From an uncultured Bacilli bacterium (GTDB lineage Bacteria; Bacillota_I; Bacilli_A; RF39; UBA660), in assembly GCA_910583745.1 (NCBI GenBank), contig CAJTZC010000008.1, positions 1 through 64,000 on the forward strand: 64,000 nucleotides of DNA, in the 5' to 3' direction. Below the pieces are notes generated by a model. That model had not been told where the DNA came from. It made no database searches and saw only the letters and a list, made by a program, of their open reading frames with translations. Shown here in pieces: positions 15,710 through 24,264 of the stretch; positions within the stretch are counted from its first letter, which is position 1; each line of letters begins with the position of its first letter. The translations under genes and the position numbers were made by a program.

Positions 15710-18133
15710 TTAGTCGACGTCGTTTCTAGATAATATCTGTGCTGGAGTCTTTTTAATCGTCTGTCTTATAGGCATCAATCCTACAAAGGCATTGAAAGCA
15801 TAGACTAACACGATACTGATTAATACGACGCGAGCATCGACGACGAACATACTCTGGAAGAACGATATCTTTGTCACTTCGTTTAGTATTGAACTCATGA
15901 ATAAGATACCTGTCACCCCTGTAATGGTCGTGATGACGAGAATTTCTCCTAAGAACATCTTATAGATGTCGGCTTTTTTAACTCCGATGGCTCTATATAT
16001 ACCGACTTCTTTAATTCTCGAAAGGAACGAAGCTCTTATCATCAAGAATATCTCGACAAAAGAGATGGTCAAAAGTACACCTGAGACGATTAAAGATTGT
16101 ATGATGCTATCTTTTAGTTTTCTTATGTATTTGTCTTTTAAAACTTGATAATTGTCTTGTGCATTATAACCTAGACTTCGAAGTTCCTCGATGGTACTCA
16201 TTTTATTTTTGGCATAAATCATCATGCCAGAAGATTCGACGATGGTGTCGTATTTAAATGTGTTTGCGCTGACGTAGTATTTGTTCGCCATTTTCGAGTC
16301 GGCACTGTAATATCCGACGACTTTTAACTTGTGATTGTTTACCATTTTATCGATTGTCTTATTGAGAGGGTACGCGTCTTTCAAACTGTAGTCGATGACG
16401 ACTTCATAATCGTTCAACGGCGCTCTACCTCTTTTTAACTTAAAGCTCTCGCCTCTAAAATCGTAATTCTGTAGGTTATTCTCACTCGTGTATACATCGC
16501 CTTTTGAAGAAGCGATGAGTTCCATCAAATAACTCTCATCTAAGAAAATGCAAGGATTGTTCGTATCGACGAGGCCAACTATAGTGAGCGACAAATCGTC
16601 TGGATTGGCTTTATAGAGAGTTTTTCCAATTAAATCCTCCGGATTCTTTATGCCGAGCATTTGAAATTGTATCTCTTCCTTTAAAAAACTTTCTGCGATG
16701 GAGATGTCGATGACGACTTCTCTTGCGTTTTCTGGCAATCTGCCGAACTTTATTTCTTCTGGTTTTAGAATTTTTGTACTCGCTGCAGCGAGATTCAACT
16801 GTAGACCTTTGTCACTCAACTGATAAAGCACTTCATTTCTAAAGGTAAATGTTAAATTGGAATCTCCCGGTAAGACGTAATCGATGGATGCAAGGTTTTC
16901 TATATTTAAATAATCTTCAAGTACATTCTTATTATTTTCTATTTTGATGTAATCTCTATGGGTAAATAAGAAATTGCTCTCTTTTATCGTCGTGACTCCA
17001 AATATAGATGATACGGCATAGACGATGAACATAGCAGAGACGAAGAACCCGAAGAGAAGTACCTTTTTCATTATCGTATAACTTGCTAGCTTTTTAAAGC
17101 CCGTATGCAACATTGAAAAGAAATTGAAAATCGAAGTGTAGCGAAGTTTGTTCTTCGAGTTGTCGAGCATGTTCGCATCGAATTTATTATTCTCATAATC
17201 TTCTTTCGAGATTTTTTTATAGTGGTCATCGACGAATTCGATGCCGGATTCTTCGTCGACGACTTCTATTTTATTATTCTGTAAACTCTTGATATAGATA
17301 TTTCCATTTTTTACGACGATGTCGAGTTTTAACTTTTCTTTTTTATCTGCATAGATGTTGATGTCCGCTTCATTTCCTTTTAAAGTGTTGCAATGCTCAA
17401 AATCTTTGAGATATATCTTGTTGTCTATTCTGTAGTCTAACTCGTTTTCGTGTTCGTTCACGTAGTCATCTGTTATCTTTCCATCTTCGATTTCGATGAT
17501 TCTTGAAGCGTAGAAGTGTGCCAAATCTTTCTCATGCGTGACCAAGATGACCAGTTTTTCTTGAGAGATGGCTTTGATGATGTTCATAATCTCGATGGTG
17601 TTCTTCGAATCGAGATTTCCTGTCGGCTCGTCAGCGATGATGACCTCAGGATTTTTGACGAGGGCTCTTGCGATGCCGACGCGCTGTCTTTGCCCACCAG
17701 ACAGCATGCCTGCTGGCTTATTTCTATAGCGATACATTCCGACGGCTTCTAAGATAAAATCCACTCTCTTTTTGATAGCAAATCTGTTTTTGATTCCTAT
17801 CATTTTCAAAGACAGGGCGACGTTTTCGTAAACAGTCAAATTGTCTAAAAGGTTATAATTCTGAAAGATGTAGCCTATATTTAGAACTCGCATCTTATCC
17901 TTTTTAGTCGAACCTATCCTAGGCATCTTCTTGCCGTTTATAAAAATTTGACCAGAGTTGACTTTGTCGAGACCTCCTATCGCGTTTAACAGAGTCGTCT
18001 TTCCGCATCCAGAAGGCCCTAGAAGTGCGACGAGTCCCGTATCTTCGAGTACGAGCGACGTATCATTTATGACATGGATTTCATTTTTTTTATGACGATT
18101 GTAATATTTATTGACGTTTTTAAGCGTTATCAT
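15710..18133 (-). CDS. Fused ABC ATPase/FtsX-type permease
   Basis: 807 residues. The N-terminal 225 residues are a MacB/LolD-like ATPase: Walker A GPSGCGKTTLLNAIGG, signature LSGGQRQRVGIARAL, Walker B VIIADEPTGNLDS. After a charged linker, a membrane helix at about residues 355-378 precedes a large extracytoplasmic domain, and three helices at about 680-800 carry the FtsX-like permease core (RIKEVGIYRAIGVKKADIYKMF). Such proteins act as mechanotransmission or peptide/lipid exporters in pairs. It starts 3 bp after a paralogue of the same design, so the two probably form a heterodimer. Substrate unknown; no two-component regulator is adjacent. Confidence 0.88.
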   Translation of the reverse strand: MITLKNVNKYYNRHKKNEIHVINDTSLVLEDTGLVALLGPSGCGKTTLLNAIGGLDKVNSGQIFINGKKMPRIGSTKKDKMRVLNIGYIFQNYNLLDNLTVYENVALSLKMIGIKNRFAIKKRVDFILEAVGMYRYRNKPAGMLSGGQRQRVGIARALVKNPEVIIADEPTGNLDSKNTIEIMNIIKAISQEKLVILVTHEKDLAHFYASRIIEIEDGKITDDYVNEHENELDYRIDNKIYLKDFEHCNTLKGNEADINIYADKKEKLKLDIVVKNGNIYIKSLQNNKIEVVDEESGIEFVDDHYKKISKEDYENNKFDANMLDNSKNKLRYTSIFNFFSMLHTGFKKLASYTIMKKVLLFGFFVSAMFIVYAVSSIFGVTTIKESNFLFTHRDYIKIENNKNVLEDYLNIENLASIDYVLPGDSNLTFTFRNEVLYQLSDKGLQLNLAAASTKILKPEEIKFGRLPENAREVVIDISIAESFLKEEIQFQMLGIKNPEDLIGKTLYKANPDDLSLTIVGLVDTNNPCIFLDESYLMELIASSKGDVYTSENNLQNYDFRGESFKLKRGRAPLNDYEVVIDYSLKDAYPLNKTIDKMVNNHKLKVVGYYSADSKMANKYYVSANTFKYDTIVESSGMMIYAKNKMSTIEELRSLGYNAQDNYQVLKDKYIRKLKDSIIQSLIVSGVLLTISFVEIFLMIRASFLSRIKEVGIYRAIGVKKADIYKMFLGEILVITTITGVTGILFMSSILNEVTKISFFQSMFVVDARVVLISIVLVYAFNAFVGLMPIRQTIKKTPAQILSRNDVD

Positions 18134-18136
18134 CCA

Positions 18137-20344
18137 TTACACTTCCTCTCTATAAGTATTCATCGCTGAATCTTTGAACAATTTCTTTGCATATCGATTC
18201 GAAATCAACATACTCATCAATATCAAGATGACATAGACGGCGACATAATCTTTTAAGGTAAAATACGTGACCAAATCGTTTATGTATTCCATGTTGACAA
18301 CTCCACTCGTCGCGAAGAGGACGAGGGCGAGGAAGACGAGATAAGCGATGTTGATGTCGACGAACAATTCGATGTTTAAAAGCTGTTTTGAAATCTTTTT
18401 CGTCGACCCGAGTATACGAATAGTAGAGAAATAGACATTTCTAGATTTTAATATAATTTTGATGATAAAATAACTGATAAAGAACAGGGCGACGGTTGCG
18501 ATGATAAACACGACGTTTCTGAAAATTCTCAAAATTCCCATCGCCTCTTTGGAAGGATTCGCGAGCGAGTCTTTTATGTAAAATGTCTCAAAACCCATTG
18601 CTCGTATCTGTTCGACCGTCGAATCTCCAATTTTCAGGTCGTCTATAAAGACACTGACTTGATAATTTCCCTTTAAAAATAGATTTTTATAATCGTTTTC
18701 GCTGATAAATATCGTATTCGAATCTTGTTCATAATTCGTCAGGCCTGTCACATTTTTAAAATTGTCTTTATTGAATACTTTTCTCACGGTCAAAGGAATC
18801 GAATCTTCATAATACAAATTTTGTACACCGACCTCTATTTTTTTATTTAGGCATTGGTAGTAGCTGCAGTACATGTTAAAATTGCTCGGTACAAATGCTT
18901 TCCCATCGGGAACATTTGCATTGCTCTTGAGGGTAAAGTACATATCGTATCCGTCGTTTTTATACGTTTTATTGTTCATCTTTAAAGACAACTTGTTGTA
19001 ATTCACATTCAAAGAAATCTTTATCTTTTCCATGATTGCGTCGGATACATAGATGACAGTATCGTCGAAATTCGTATACTCTTCCTCTTTTAGTATCTTT
19101 ATTCCCGAAATTTTTACTTTGCCAAGTGAGTCAATGTCATAGACCTTTTTGAATATTTCTTCACCATAAGTATCGACATAATACGAGAATATACCTTCTG
19201 TCACGACGACTTCATCGTCATTTTCGGGTTTTCTACCCATGTCGACTCGATCGAGTTCTCTCCAACTTCTAAATTTACCTTGAAAAAAGATGCTGTCATT
19301 ATAAACTGAGCCCCATGAATCGAGGAGCAAATCCTCTTTCTCTACCCTTTTGACATTCTCTACATTTTCGAGCGACTTCACTTCTTCTTCGGTAAAGACG
19401 CTCTTATCTTTCTTTGTCAAAATCACCCTCTCTGGGTCTTGTTCACGAAAGTAATCATTGTATCCTTCTAGAGCTTCTTCGTAGGTCATCTTAGATAAAC
19501 CTGAATACTCAGAAAATACTAAAAACGTTAAAAAGAAGTAGACGAAGAATAGAAGGACAAATTTCGTCTTGATGTTGAACGAATTCCTCATTCCTAGACG
19601 TATCTTGTTGAACCAAGTTAAATCTTCATACTTTACCAATTTCGGTTCGACTGGCTCATAGGAATCGATTTTTTTATCTTCGATGATATGCCCATCGTTC
19701 ATCGAAATCTTTCGCGTCGCATACTCCTCGACTTGCTCGTAGTTGTGTGTGACGATGACGACGAGTTTTTCTTTGGATATATCTTTCAAAAGTTTCATGA
19801 TGCTTTTGGCACTTTTGACATCCAAATTTCCCGTCGGTTCATCGGCGACGATGACCGGTGTATCTTTTGCAAGAGCTCTCGCGATGGCGACTCTCTGCTT
19901 TTGTCCTCCTGACAGCTTCGAAGCCTTCGTATTTTTATATTTTGTCAACCCCACTGTCTTGATGACTTCCAAAACTTTTTCTCTACATTCTCGTCTCTTA
20001 TACCCATTTAAAAGCAATACCAACTCTATATTTTGGTAGACAGTATAGCTGTTTACTAGGTTAAAGTTTTGAAATATATTTCCTATATATTTGCGGCGAT
20101 AGTTCTCATAATCGACCTCCGTGTAGTGACTCGTCTCTTCGCCATTGATATACATTTCGCCTTCTTCATAAGAATCCAGCCCCGAGATGACATTCAACAG
20201 TGTCGACTTTCCACTTCCAGATTCGCCTGTGAATACGACGAATTCCCCCATATCGATATCGAGAGAGATTCTCGAAAATCCCGTCGATATCGTCTTCTTA
20301 TTATAATAGAATTTCGATACATTCTTTAATTTGATAAAACTCAT
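18137..20344 (-). CDS. Fused ABC ATPase/FtsX-type permease, paralogue
   Basis: 735 residues with the same order as its downstream neighbour: ATPase domain (Walker A GESGSGKSTLLNVISG, signature LSGGQKQRVAIARAL, Walker B VIVADEPTGNLD), membrane helix at about residues 263-282, an extracytoplasmic domain of some 320 residues, then three C-terminal helices (RNVVFIIATVALFFISYFI; STIRILGSTKKISKQL, the FtsX-like motif). The two genes probably encode a heterodimeric exporter or an envelope-stress/antimicrobial-peptide resistance transporter; sequence alone does not decide. A ribosome binding site (GGAAAGGAG) precedes the ATG. Confidence 0.88.
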   Translation of the reverse strand: MSFIKLKNVSKFYYNKKTISTGFSRISLDIDMGEFVVFTGESGSGKSTLLNVISGLDSYEEGEMYINGEETSHYTEVDYENYRRKYIGNIFQNFNLVNSYTVYQNIELVLLLNGYKRRECREKVLEVIKTVGLTKYKNTKASKLSGGQKQRVAIARALAKDTPVIVADEPTGNLDVKSAKSIMKLLKDISKEKLVVIVTHNYEQVEEYATRKISMNDGHIIEDKKIDSYEPVEPKLVKYEDLTWFNKIRLGMRNSFNIKTKFVLLFFVYFFLTFLVFSEYSGLSKMTYEEALEGYNDYFREQDPERVILTKKDKSVFTEEEVKSLENVENVKRVEKEDLLLDSWGSVYNDSIFFQGKFRSWRELDRVDMGRKPENDDEVVVTEGIFSYYVDTYGEEIFKKVYDIDSLGKVKISGIKILKEEEYTNFDDTVIYVSDAIMEKIKISLNVNYNKLSLKMNNKTYKNDGYDMYFTLKSNANVPDGKAFVPSNFNMYCSYYQCLNKKIEVGVQNLYYEDSIPLTVRKVFNKDNFKNVTGLTNYEQDSNTIFISENDYKNLFLKGNYQVSVFIDDLKIGDSTVEQIRAMGFETFYIKDSLANPSKEAMGILRIFRNVVFIIATVALFFISYFIIKIILKSRNVYFSTIRILGSTKKISKQLLNIELFVDINIAYLVFLALVLFATSGVVNMEYINDLVTYFTLKDYVAVYVILILMSMLISNRYAKKLFKDSAMNTYREEV

Positions 20345-20441
20345 AAAAATTCTCCTTTCCTAAGTATATCTTACAAATTCGTTTGCATAATCCCATCAAG
20401 TCAATTTAACTATACCACGTCTAAAACGCGATTGCAACTCG

Positions 20442-20550
20442 CAAAAAAGTCGTTTTTGTATGACAAAAATTTATTTTTTGCACGGTTTTTGTGCAAAAAT
20501 AGCAAATCTCTCGGACAAATGAACATTTTTGCACGGTTTTTGATACAAAA
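20442..20550 (+). repeat. Dispersed intergenic repeat, copy 2
   Basis: About 110 bp aligning with the reverse complement of 13315-13418. It also contains two direct copies of TTTTTGCACGGTTTTTG (near 20475-20491 and 20526-20542), the first able to fold with GTGCAAAAA. It lies between the 33-residue pilin-like gene and the ABC pair. Confidence 0.6.
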
Positions 20551-20577
20551 AAAGAAATTTCGTACAGAAACTTCTTT
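20546..20577 (-). terminator. Terminator of the frr-thioredoxin-minipilin unit
   Basis: On the minus strand AAAGAAGTTTC and GAAATTTCTTT form an 11-bp stem with one G-U pair, followed by a T run, 4 bp after the stop codon of the short pilin-like gene. Confidence 0.8.
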
Positions 20578-20580
20578 TGC

Positions 20581-20682
20581 TCATTTTGCCTTGATAATCG
20601 TCGTGATAACGATGAGAGCAAACAATCCTATCACTGCGAGTATTGCTAGCACTTCAGACAGCGTCATTCCCTTTTTGTTCAT
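20581..20682 (-). CDS. 33-residue type IV pilin-like peptide
   Basis: A very short gene with a good ribosome binding site (GGGAG, 7 bp before ATG) and a terminator directly after its stop. The product begins MNKKGMTLSEVLAILAVIG, a textbook class III prepilin signal: basic leader, Gly5 at the cleavage point, Glu at +5, then a hydrophobic stretch (to about residue 28) and the tail TTIIKAK. There is no C-terminal globular domain, so after processing only the N-terminal helix would remain. It lies 18 bp after the thioredoxin-like gene. A prepilin peptidase is encoded at 58.4 kb. Either a genuine minor mini-pilin or a truncated remnant. Confidence 0.65.
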   Translation of the reverse strand: MNKKGMTLSEVLAILAVIGLFALIVITTIIKAK

Positions 20683-20700
20683 CTTGTCTCTCCCTTTTTA

Positions 20701-21420
20701 CTAACAGTGTCCGTCGCAGACCGCGTCTTCTGTCTTTTTAATCATCTCTTTAAAAAGCTTTTCTAAGTCTTCAATCTGTTTTTTCGATAACGCGTCGAAT
20801 GCCGTTTGATTTTTTTCTAATTTTACAGGACTCGTCACGGCCTCTTTTACTACGCCATCTTTTACAACGGCGACGAGAGGGACATACATTCTTTTTTCTC
20901 CCGTTTTGTATTCTTTCTCGCTTCCCTCTTCTTTGACAGTATATTCGTCGAGGTATTCGTCTAAGATGTCTAACAATTTATAGTATTCTTCACTGGCATC
21001 CTTCGTCTTGACTGCTTTTTTATCTTCGACGACGAACGTGTCTCTCTTCTCTGTCATGTCTACATAAAGAATCTTATCCAATTTGGATTCTTGTACGACG
21101 TCCAAAAGTGTCGGAAGTATTCCCCTGCACCAAGGACAATTCGGAAATCCAAAGTAAATGATACCCGTTCCTTCTTCTAAGAATTCGACAGCTTCATTTA
21201 AATCGGCATAGTTTACCTTATTGTTTTCGTCCAAGTCTAACGTTTGATAGACACTATCTCCATAGGCCGTCTCGCCGTTTAGGGCTTCATATTCTCTTTT
21301 AAACTTCATCGCATCGGTCTCGACAGAATCTTTTTTATCACTGCACAGATAGATTCCGAATCCAGCTGCGACGACCACGACGACGAACAATATAACTATA
21401 AGTATTTTCTTTTTGTCCAA
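20701..21420 (-). CDS. Membrane-anchored thioredoxin-like protein
   Basis: 239 residues. One N-terminal helix (about residues 5-25) anchors it outside the cytoplasm; a thioredoxin-like fold follows with active site CPWC (about residues 94-97, context IIYFGFPNCPWC). It resembles the bacteriocin-transport/accessory thioredoxins of Firmicutes. The C-terminus ends in a further Cys pair (CDGHC). Likely acts in disulfide exchange on exported proteins. The start is TTG, with GGAGGTG overlapping the frr stop codon, so it is coupled to frr and followed by the mini-pilin gene. Confidence 0.75.
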   Translation of the reverse strand: MDKKKILIVILFVVVVVAAGFGIYLCSDKKDSVETDAMKFKREYEALNGETAYGDSVYQTLDLDENNKVNYADLNEAVEFLEEGTGIIYFGFPNCPWCRGILPTLLDVVQESKLDKILYVDMTEKRDTFVVEDKKAVKTKDASEEYYKLLDILDEYLDEYTVKEEGSEKEYKTGEKRMYVPLVAVVKDGVVKEAVTSPVKLEKNQTAFDALSKKQIEDLEKLFKEMIKKTEDAVCDGHC

Positions 21421-21423
21421 GAC

Positions 21424-21963
21424 TTACACCTCCATCAGTTCTTTTTCTTTTTCGCGAATCTTATCGTCGACTAATTTATTGTATTTATTAATCAACTCTT
21501 GGATATCCTCTAAGAGGGCCTTCTCTTGGTCTTCTGGAAGTTCATCGGCTTTGACTTTATTGTTGCCATCTTGCCTTATATTTCTGAGTGCAACCTTCGC
21601 ATCTTCGCCCATGCTCTTCGCCTGTTTGACATATTCTCTTCTTCGGTCTTCTGTAAGTTCTGGCAAAGTAAGAATAATCATCTCTCCATTGTTCGTCGGA
21701 TTGATGCCTAAATTTGCCTCTTGAATCGCGTGCTCTATGTCTTTCAATGTGCCTCTGTCAAAAGGCTTTACAAAGAGCTGACGTGCTTCAGGAACTGTGA
21801 TGTTCGCGACACTCTGTATCGGAGTTGGCGTCCCGTAATAGTCTACGACGACGTTCGCGAGCATGTTCGGGTTTGCTCTCCCTGTTCTTACAGTCGTCAA
21901 TCTCTTATCTAGAGTCTCCATCGTCTCTTCCATTTTAAACTCTATTTCATTCAAATAGTCCAT
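21424..21963 (-). CDS. frr: Ribosome recycling factor
   Basis: A 179-residue RRF, normal length would be about 185. It splits post-termination ribosomes together with EF-G. Family motifs: LTTVRTGRANPNMLANVVVDYYG, the proline-rich hinge region, then IRQDGNNKVKADELPEDQEKALLEDIQELI in the C-terminal helical bundle. Usually next to pyrH and tsf, neither of which is here; the upstream gene is an unrelated WG-repeat gene with its own terminator. Confidence 0.95.
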   Translation of the reverse strand: MDYLNEIEFKMEETMETLDKRLTTVRTGRANPNMLANVVVDYYGTPTPIQSVANITVPEARQLFVKPFDRGTLKDIEHAIQEANLGINPTNNGEMIILTLPELTEDRRREYVKQAKSMGEDAKVALRNIRQDGNNKVKADELPEDQEKALLEDIQELINKYNKLVDDKIREKEKELMEV

Positions 21964-22030
21964 ATTTCAAAATTCACCTTTTCCTTAATAACATTATAAT
22001 AGAAAAGGGGTTTTCTAGTCAATACCAAAA

Positions 22031-22054
22031 GAAAAATACGAGTTGTTCTCGCAT
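22031..22054 (-). terminator. Terminator of the WG-repeat gene
   Basis: ATGCGAG and CTCGTAT (minus strand, one G-U pair) with an AACAA loop and a following T run. Confidence 0.75.
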
Positions 22055-22056
22055 TT

Positions 22057-23256
22057 CTAACCGTTTGCTTGTCTATCGATTGGCTTCATGACATGAGGTT
22101 TTTCATTGTCTTGAACAGAAGCTCTCTCTGAGTCGATTGTAACGCCAGAAGTGGAAACGACTTGACTACGCAATTCTTTCAATTTCGCTTCTTTTAGGAG
22201 TCTTAACTCTTCTTCACTCTCTGCTTTCAAAACAACTGTTTTTTCTCCTATTTGCACTTTTGAACAATAGAGGATTGGAAGTTCAATCACTTTCTTGCCT
22301 TCGACATCGATATAAGAAGAGTAGCCTTTTCCGCAGACAAAAGCGAGCCCATCACTGAATGAATTCGTCCAATCGTATTGACAAGGAATGACTTGGTTTC
22401 CTTCTTTGTCGATGAAACCAAATTTGCCGTTTGCGTACACTCGGCTTCTTCCACAATGAAAGTCCCCAATGTCATGAAAAGGCTTTCCTCTTAAAAATGC
22501 GCGCATATTTCCAAGTTTGTCAATAAAACCTATTATGTTTCCTTTCGCGAGCTCTATGACAGCCATGTCCTCACTAAAATCGGAGCCTTTGTCAAAAACA
22601 GGTGGAATCTGCATGTGAAAGTCGTGGTTCATATAACCGATCTTTCCTTCAAAACTTTCTATTCTAAACATGCCATTGTTACTACTGTAAAAATTTTTAA
22701 AATTACTCGTCAATGCTGAGTTAAAATTTGTATTTATAATTCTCCAAACATTATCGCTTATCTTTATAATACTGAATCCTTCACTAAAAGGTTTTATCCA
22801 TTGCGAATTGTACGAGATAAATGTTCCGTCTTTATAAAAGAACTTTTCGCCAGTTGCTTTCTCCAAAACTCCAATTCCATCTGCATATTTTTCAGCGTTT
22901 TGCCATTGATGTGGCTCAACGACAAAATTTCCAGTTTTATTGATATAACCTACATCGGCATAATCCATATTTGCCGCGATGGCTAAACCGTCTGAAAATG
23001 CATCGGCGCGACGGAATTGAGGTTTGATAACTCTTTTTCCTCTTGTATTGATATATCCCCATTTTCCTTTTACTTTTATCGCAGCCATGCCTTCACTAAA
23101 GTCTGTCGCGCTTTCAAATTGACACCGAATAACTTCTTTTCCCGTTTTATCGATATAACCATGAACCCCATCTTGGTTACTTACGACTGCCAATCCTTCA
23201 TGAAAATCGCCAGTACTTTTATATTTACAAATTACAAAATCATTAAAATAAAACAT
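22057..23256 (-). CDS. WG-repeat protein
   Basis: 399 residues made largely of WG (DUF3298/KWG-type) beta-propeller repeats of about 40-45 residues: a GYIDKTGKEVI-like strand, then a FSEGMA-like strand, seen for example as GYIDKTGKEVIRCQFE, GYINTRGKRVIKPQF, GYINKTGNFVVEP, GFIDKLGN and GFIDKEGNQVIPCQYD. At least seven units can be counted, some worn. The last 60 residues are charged and non-repetitive. No signal peptide, so probably cytoplasmic. WG proteins are binding scaffolds with no single known activity. GAGAGGG precedes the ATG; single-gene transcript. Confidence 0.85.
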   Translation of the reverse strand: MFYFNDFVICKYKSTGDFHEGLAVVSNQDGVHGYIDKTGKEVIRCQFESATDFSEGMAAIKVKGKWGYINTRGKRVIKPQFRRADAFSDGLAIAANMDYADVGYINKTGNFVVEPHQWQNAEKYADGIGVLEKATGEKFFYKDGTFISYNSQWIKPFSEGFSIIKISDNVWRIINTNFNSALTSNFKNFYSSNNGMFRIESFEGKIGYMNHDFHMQIPPVFDKGSDFSEDMAVIELAKGNIIGFIDKLGNMRAFLRGKPFHDIGDFHCGRSRVYANGKFGFIDKEGNQVIPCQYDWTNSFSDGLAFVCGKGYSSYIDVEGKKVIELPILYCSKVQIGEKTVVLKAESEEELRLLKEAKLKELRSQVVSTSGVTIDSERASVQDNEKPHVMKPIDRQANG

Positions 23257-23282
23257 ATAAACCCTCTCTTTCGGTAATTACT

Positions 23283-23310
23283 ATTATACAAAACGTACTC
23301 TAAAAATCAA
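23283..23310 (-). promoter_or_regulatory. Sigma-A promoter of the WG-repeat gene
   Basis: Minus-strand TTGATT (23305-23310), 16-bp spacer, TATAAT (23283-23288). Confidence 0.65.
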
Positions 23311-23341
23311 GAAAAACTCCCGTTTTCTCGAGAGTTTCGTG
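23311..23341 (-). terminator. Terminator of the coat protein gene
   Basis: On the minus strand AAACTCTCG and CGGGAGTTT form an imperfect stem followed by a T run, directly ahead of the WG promoter. Confidence 0.7.
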
Positions 23342-23366
23342 TTTATCTTCTTCTATTCTTCCTATT

Positions 23367-23795
23367 CTAAAGACACTCTACGCAAGTATCGTTCAAGCAT
23401 CTTATCGAACAAACACAATCTAGGTTGATCGTAAAGAAACTGTTCGTACTCACATAAGGATATAATCCAGTATCTTCTGTATTAGGTGCTAATACCCTGA
23501 AAGTAGCAGCATTTCCATCCACTTTTTCTATTCTGAATACGCTTGAACACTCTGATGGATTTGAACAATTGACGATATCCTTGCTAATAGGCATAGAAAT
23601 TGGAGTTTGGTTGCCCGCACAACAAGTGTATATAGTTATAGGTCTAGTGTTACATACACAACAAGTCGTTCCGCAACCGAGCACTGGTCTGTCACATGAA
23701 TCTAAGCAGCTTTCAGGACTTCCAGCGTTTTGCTGTAAAATCAAGATGACTTCTAATATTTCTCTGATGCCATTACATTCATTATTGTTAGACAT
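23367..23795 (-). CDS. CotY/CotZ-family spore coat protein
   Basis: 142 residues from MSNNNECNGI; AAAGGGTG lies 6 bp upstream of this ATG, so the longer frame is rejected. Cysteine-rich (about 15 Cys) with the CotZ/ExsY family layout: CNGIREILEVILILQQNA at the N-terminus, a central Cys cluster (GCGTTCCVCNTRP), VFRIEKVDGNAATFRVL, and the end FFTINLDCVCSIRCLN, which matches the family ending. These proteins self-assemble by disulfides into the coat crust/exosporium base. Promoter of the sigma-K type just upstream, consistent with late mother-cell expression. Confidence 0.85.
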   Translation of the reverse strand: MSNNNECNGIREILEVILILQQNAGSPESCLDSCDRPVLGCGTTCCVCNTRPITIYTCCAGNQTPISMPISKDIVNCSNPSECSSVFRIEKVDGNAATFRVLAPNTEDTGLYPYVSTNSFFTINLDCVCSIRCLNDTCVECL

Positions 23796-23821
23796 AATAT
23801 TCACCCTTTCATTATTCATTA

Positions 23822-23849
23822 TAATCTATGAGAAAGTCGCGACTTTCGT
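23822..23849 (-). promoter_or_regulatory. Sigma-K-type promoter with a 16-bp palindrome in the spacer
   Basis: On the minus strand CATAGATTA (23822-23830) fits the sigma-K -10 consensus CATANNNTA exactly, and the short -35 core AC (23848-23849) is 17 bp upstream. The spacer holds a perfect palindrome, GAAAGTCGCGACTTTC (23832-23847), a possible operator. Consensus from Bacillus sigma-K; binding is inference. Confidence 0.6.
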
Positions 23850-23935
23850 GCGTATATGAGATTAAAATTTTAACTTTATCCAACATTTAGTATATTTTTT
23901 AATCATTTTATTGTATAATGAACTAGGTGATATAG

Positions 23936-24247
23936 ATGACTTGGGAATACCTGATTATTGCAGTCGTACTTTTAATCGTCGCTTTGGTGGCTATGAAAGT
24001 TACGGGAAAAAACTTCGATGAAGACATGAATAAACTCATAAAGTATTTGGGTGGAAAAGACAACATCGTAGACTGCGAAATGAGTATGTCGAGATTTAAG
24101 GTGACTTTAAAAGATGTCAGTCTCGCCGACAAAGAAGGCATACAAAAACTCGGAGCAAAGGGCATCGTCGAAATCGACAACCAGCTGAAAATCGTCTTCG
24201 ACAAAAATGCTCGGACATTAAAAAAATATATCAAAGATATGCGTTGA
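23936..24247 (+). CDS. Membrane-anchored EIIB-like domain lacking the catalytic Cys
   Basis: 103 residues: one membrane helix (about residues 4-22) followed by a glucose-family PTS EIIB fold (LIKYLGGKDNIVDCEMSMSRFKVTLKD, then LGAKGIVEIDNQLKIVF). In active EIIB the phosphorylated Cys sits in a D-A-C-x-T/S-R-L motif; here the aligned position reads E-M-S-M-S-R-F, so Cys is Ser. A Cys three residues earlier is out of register. Without an EIIC neighbour it is unlikely to carry phosphate to sugar; a regulatory or binding role is more probable. AGGTGAT and TATAAT precede the start. Confidence 0.75.
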   Translation: MTWEYLIIAVVLLIVALVAMKVTGKNFDEDMNKLIKYLGGKDNIVDCEMSMSRFKVTLKDVSLADKEGIQKLGAKGIVEIDNQLKIVFDKNARTLKKYIKDMR

Positions 24248-24259
24248 TATATTTTTTTT
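24221..24259. terminator. Bidirectional terminator
   Basis: AATATATCAA (24225-24234) and TTGATATATT (24244-24253) with A and T runs on either side; it can end both the EIIB-like gene and the convergent valS operon. Confidence 0.85.
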
Positions 24260-24264
24260 GGTCT

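Noticed and set aside
20421..20621. 66-codon minus-strand frame
   Set aside because: It spans the terminator and the dispersed repeat, and has no ribosome binding site or plausible product.
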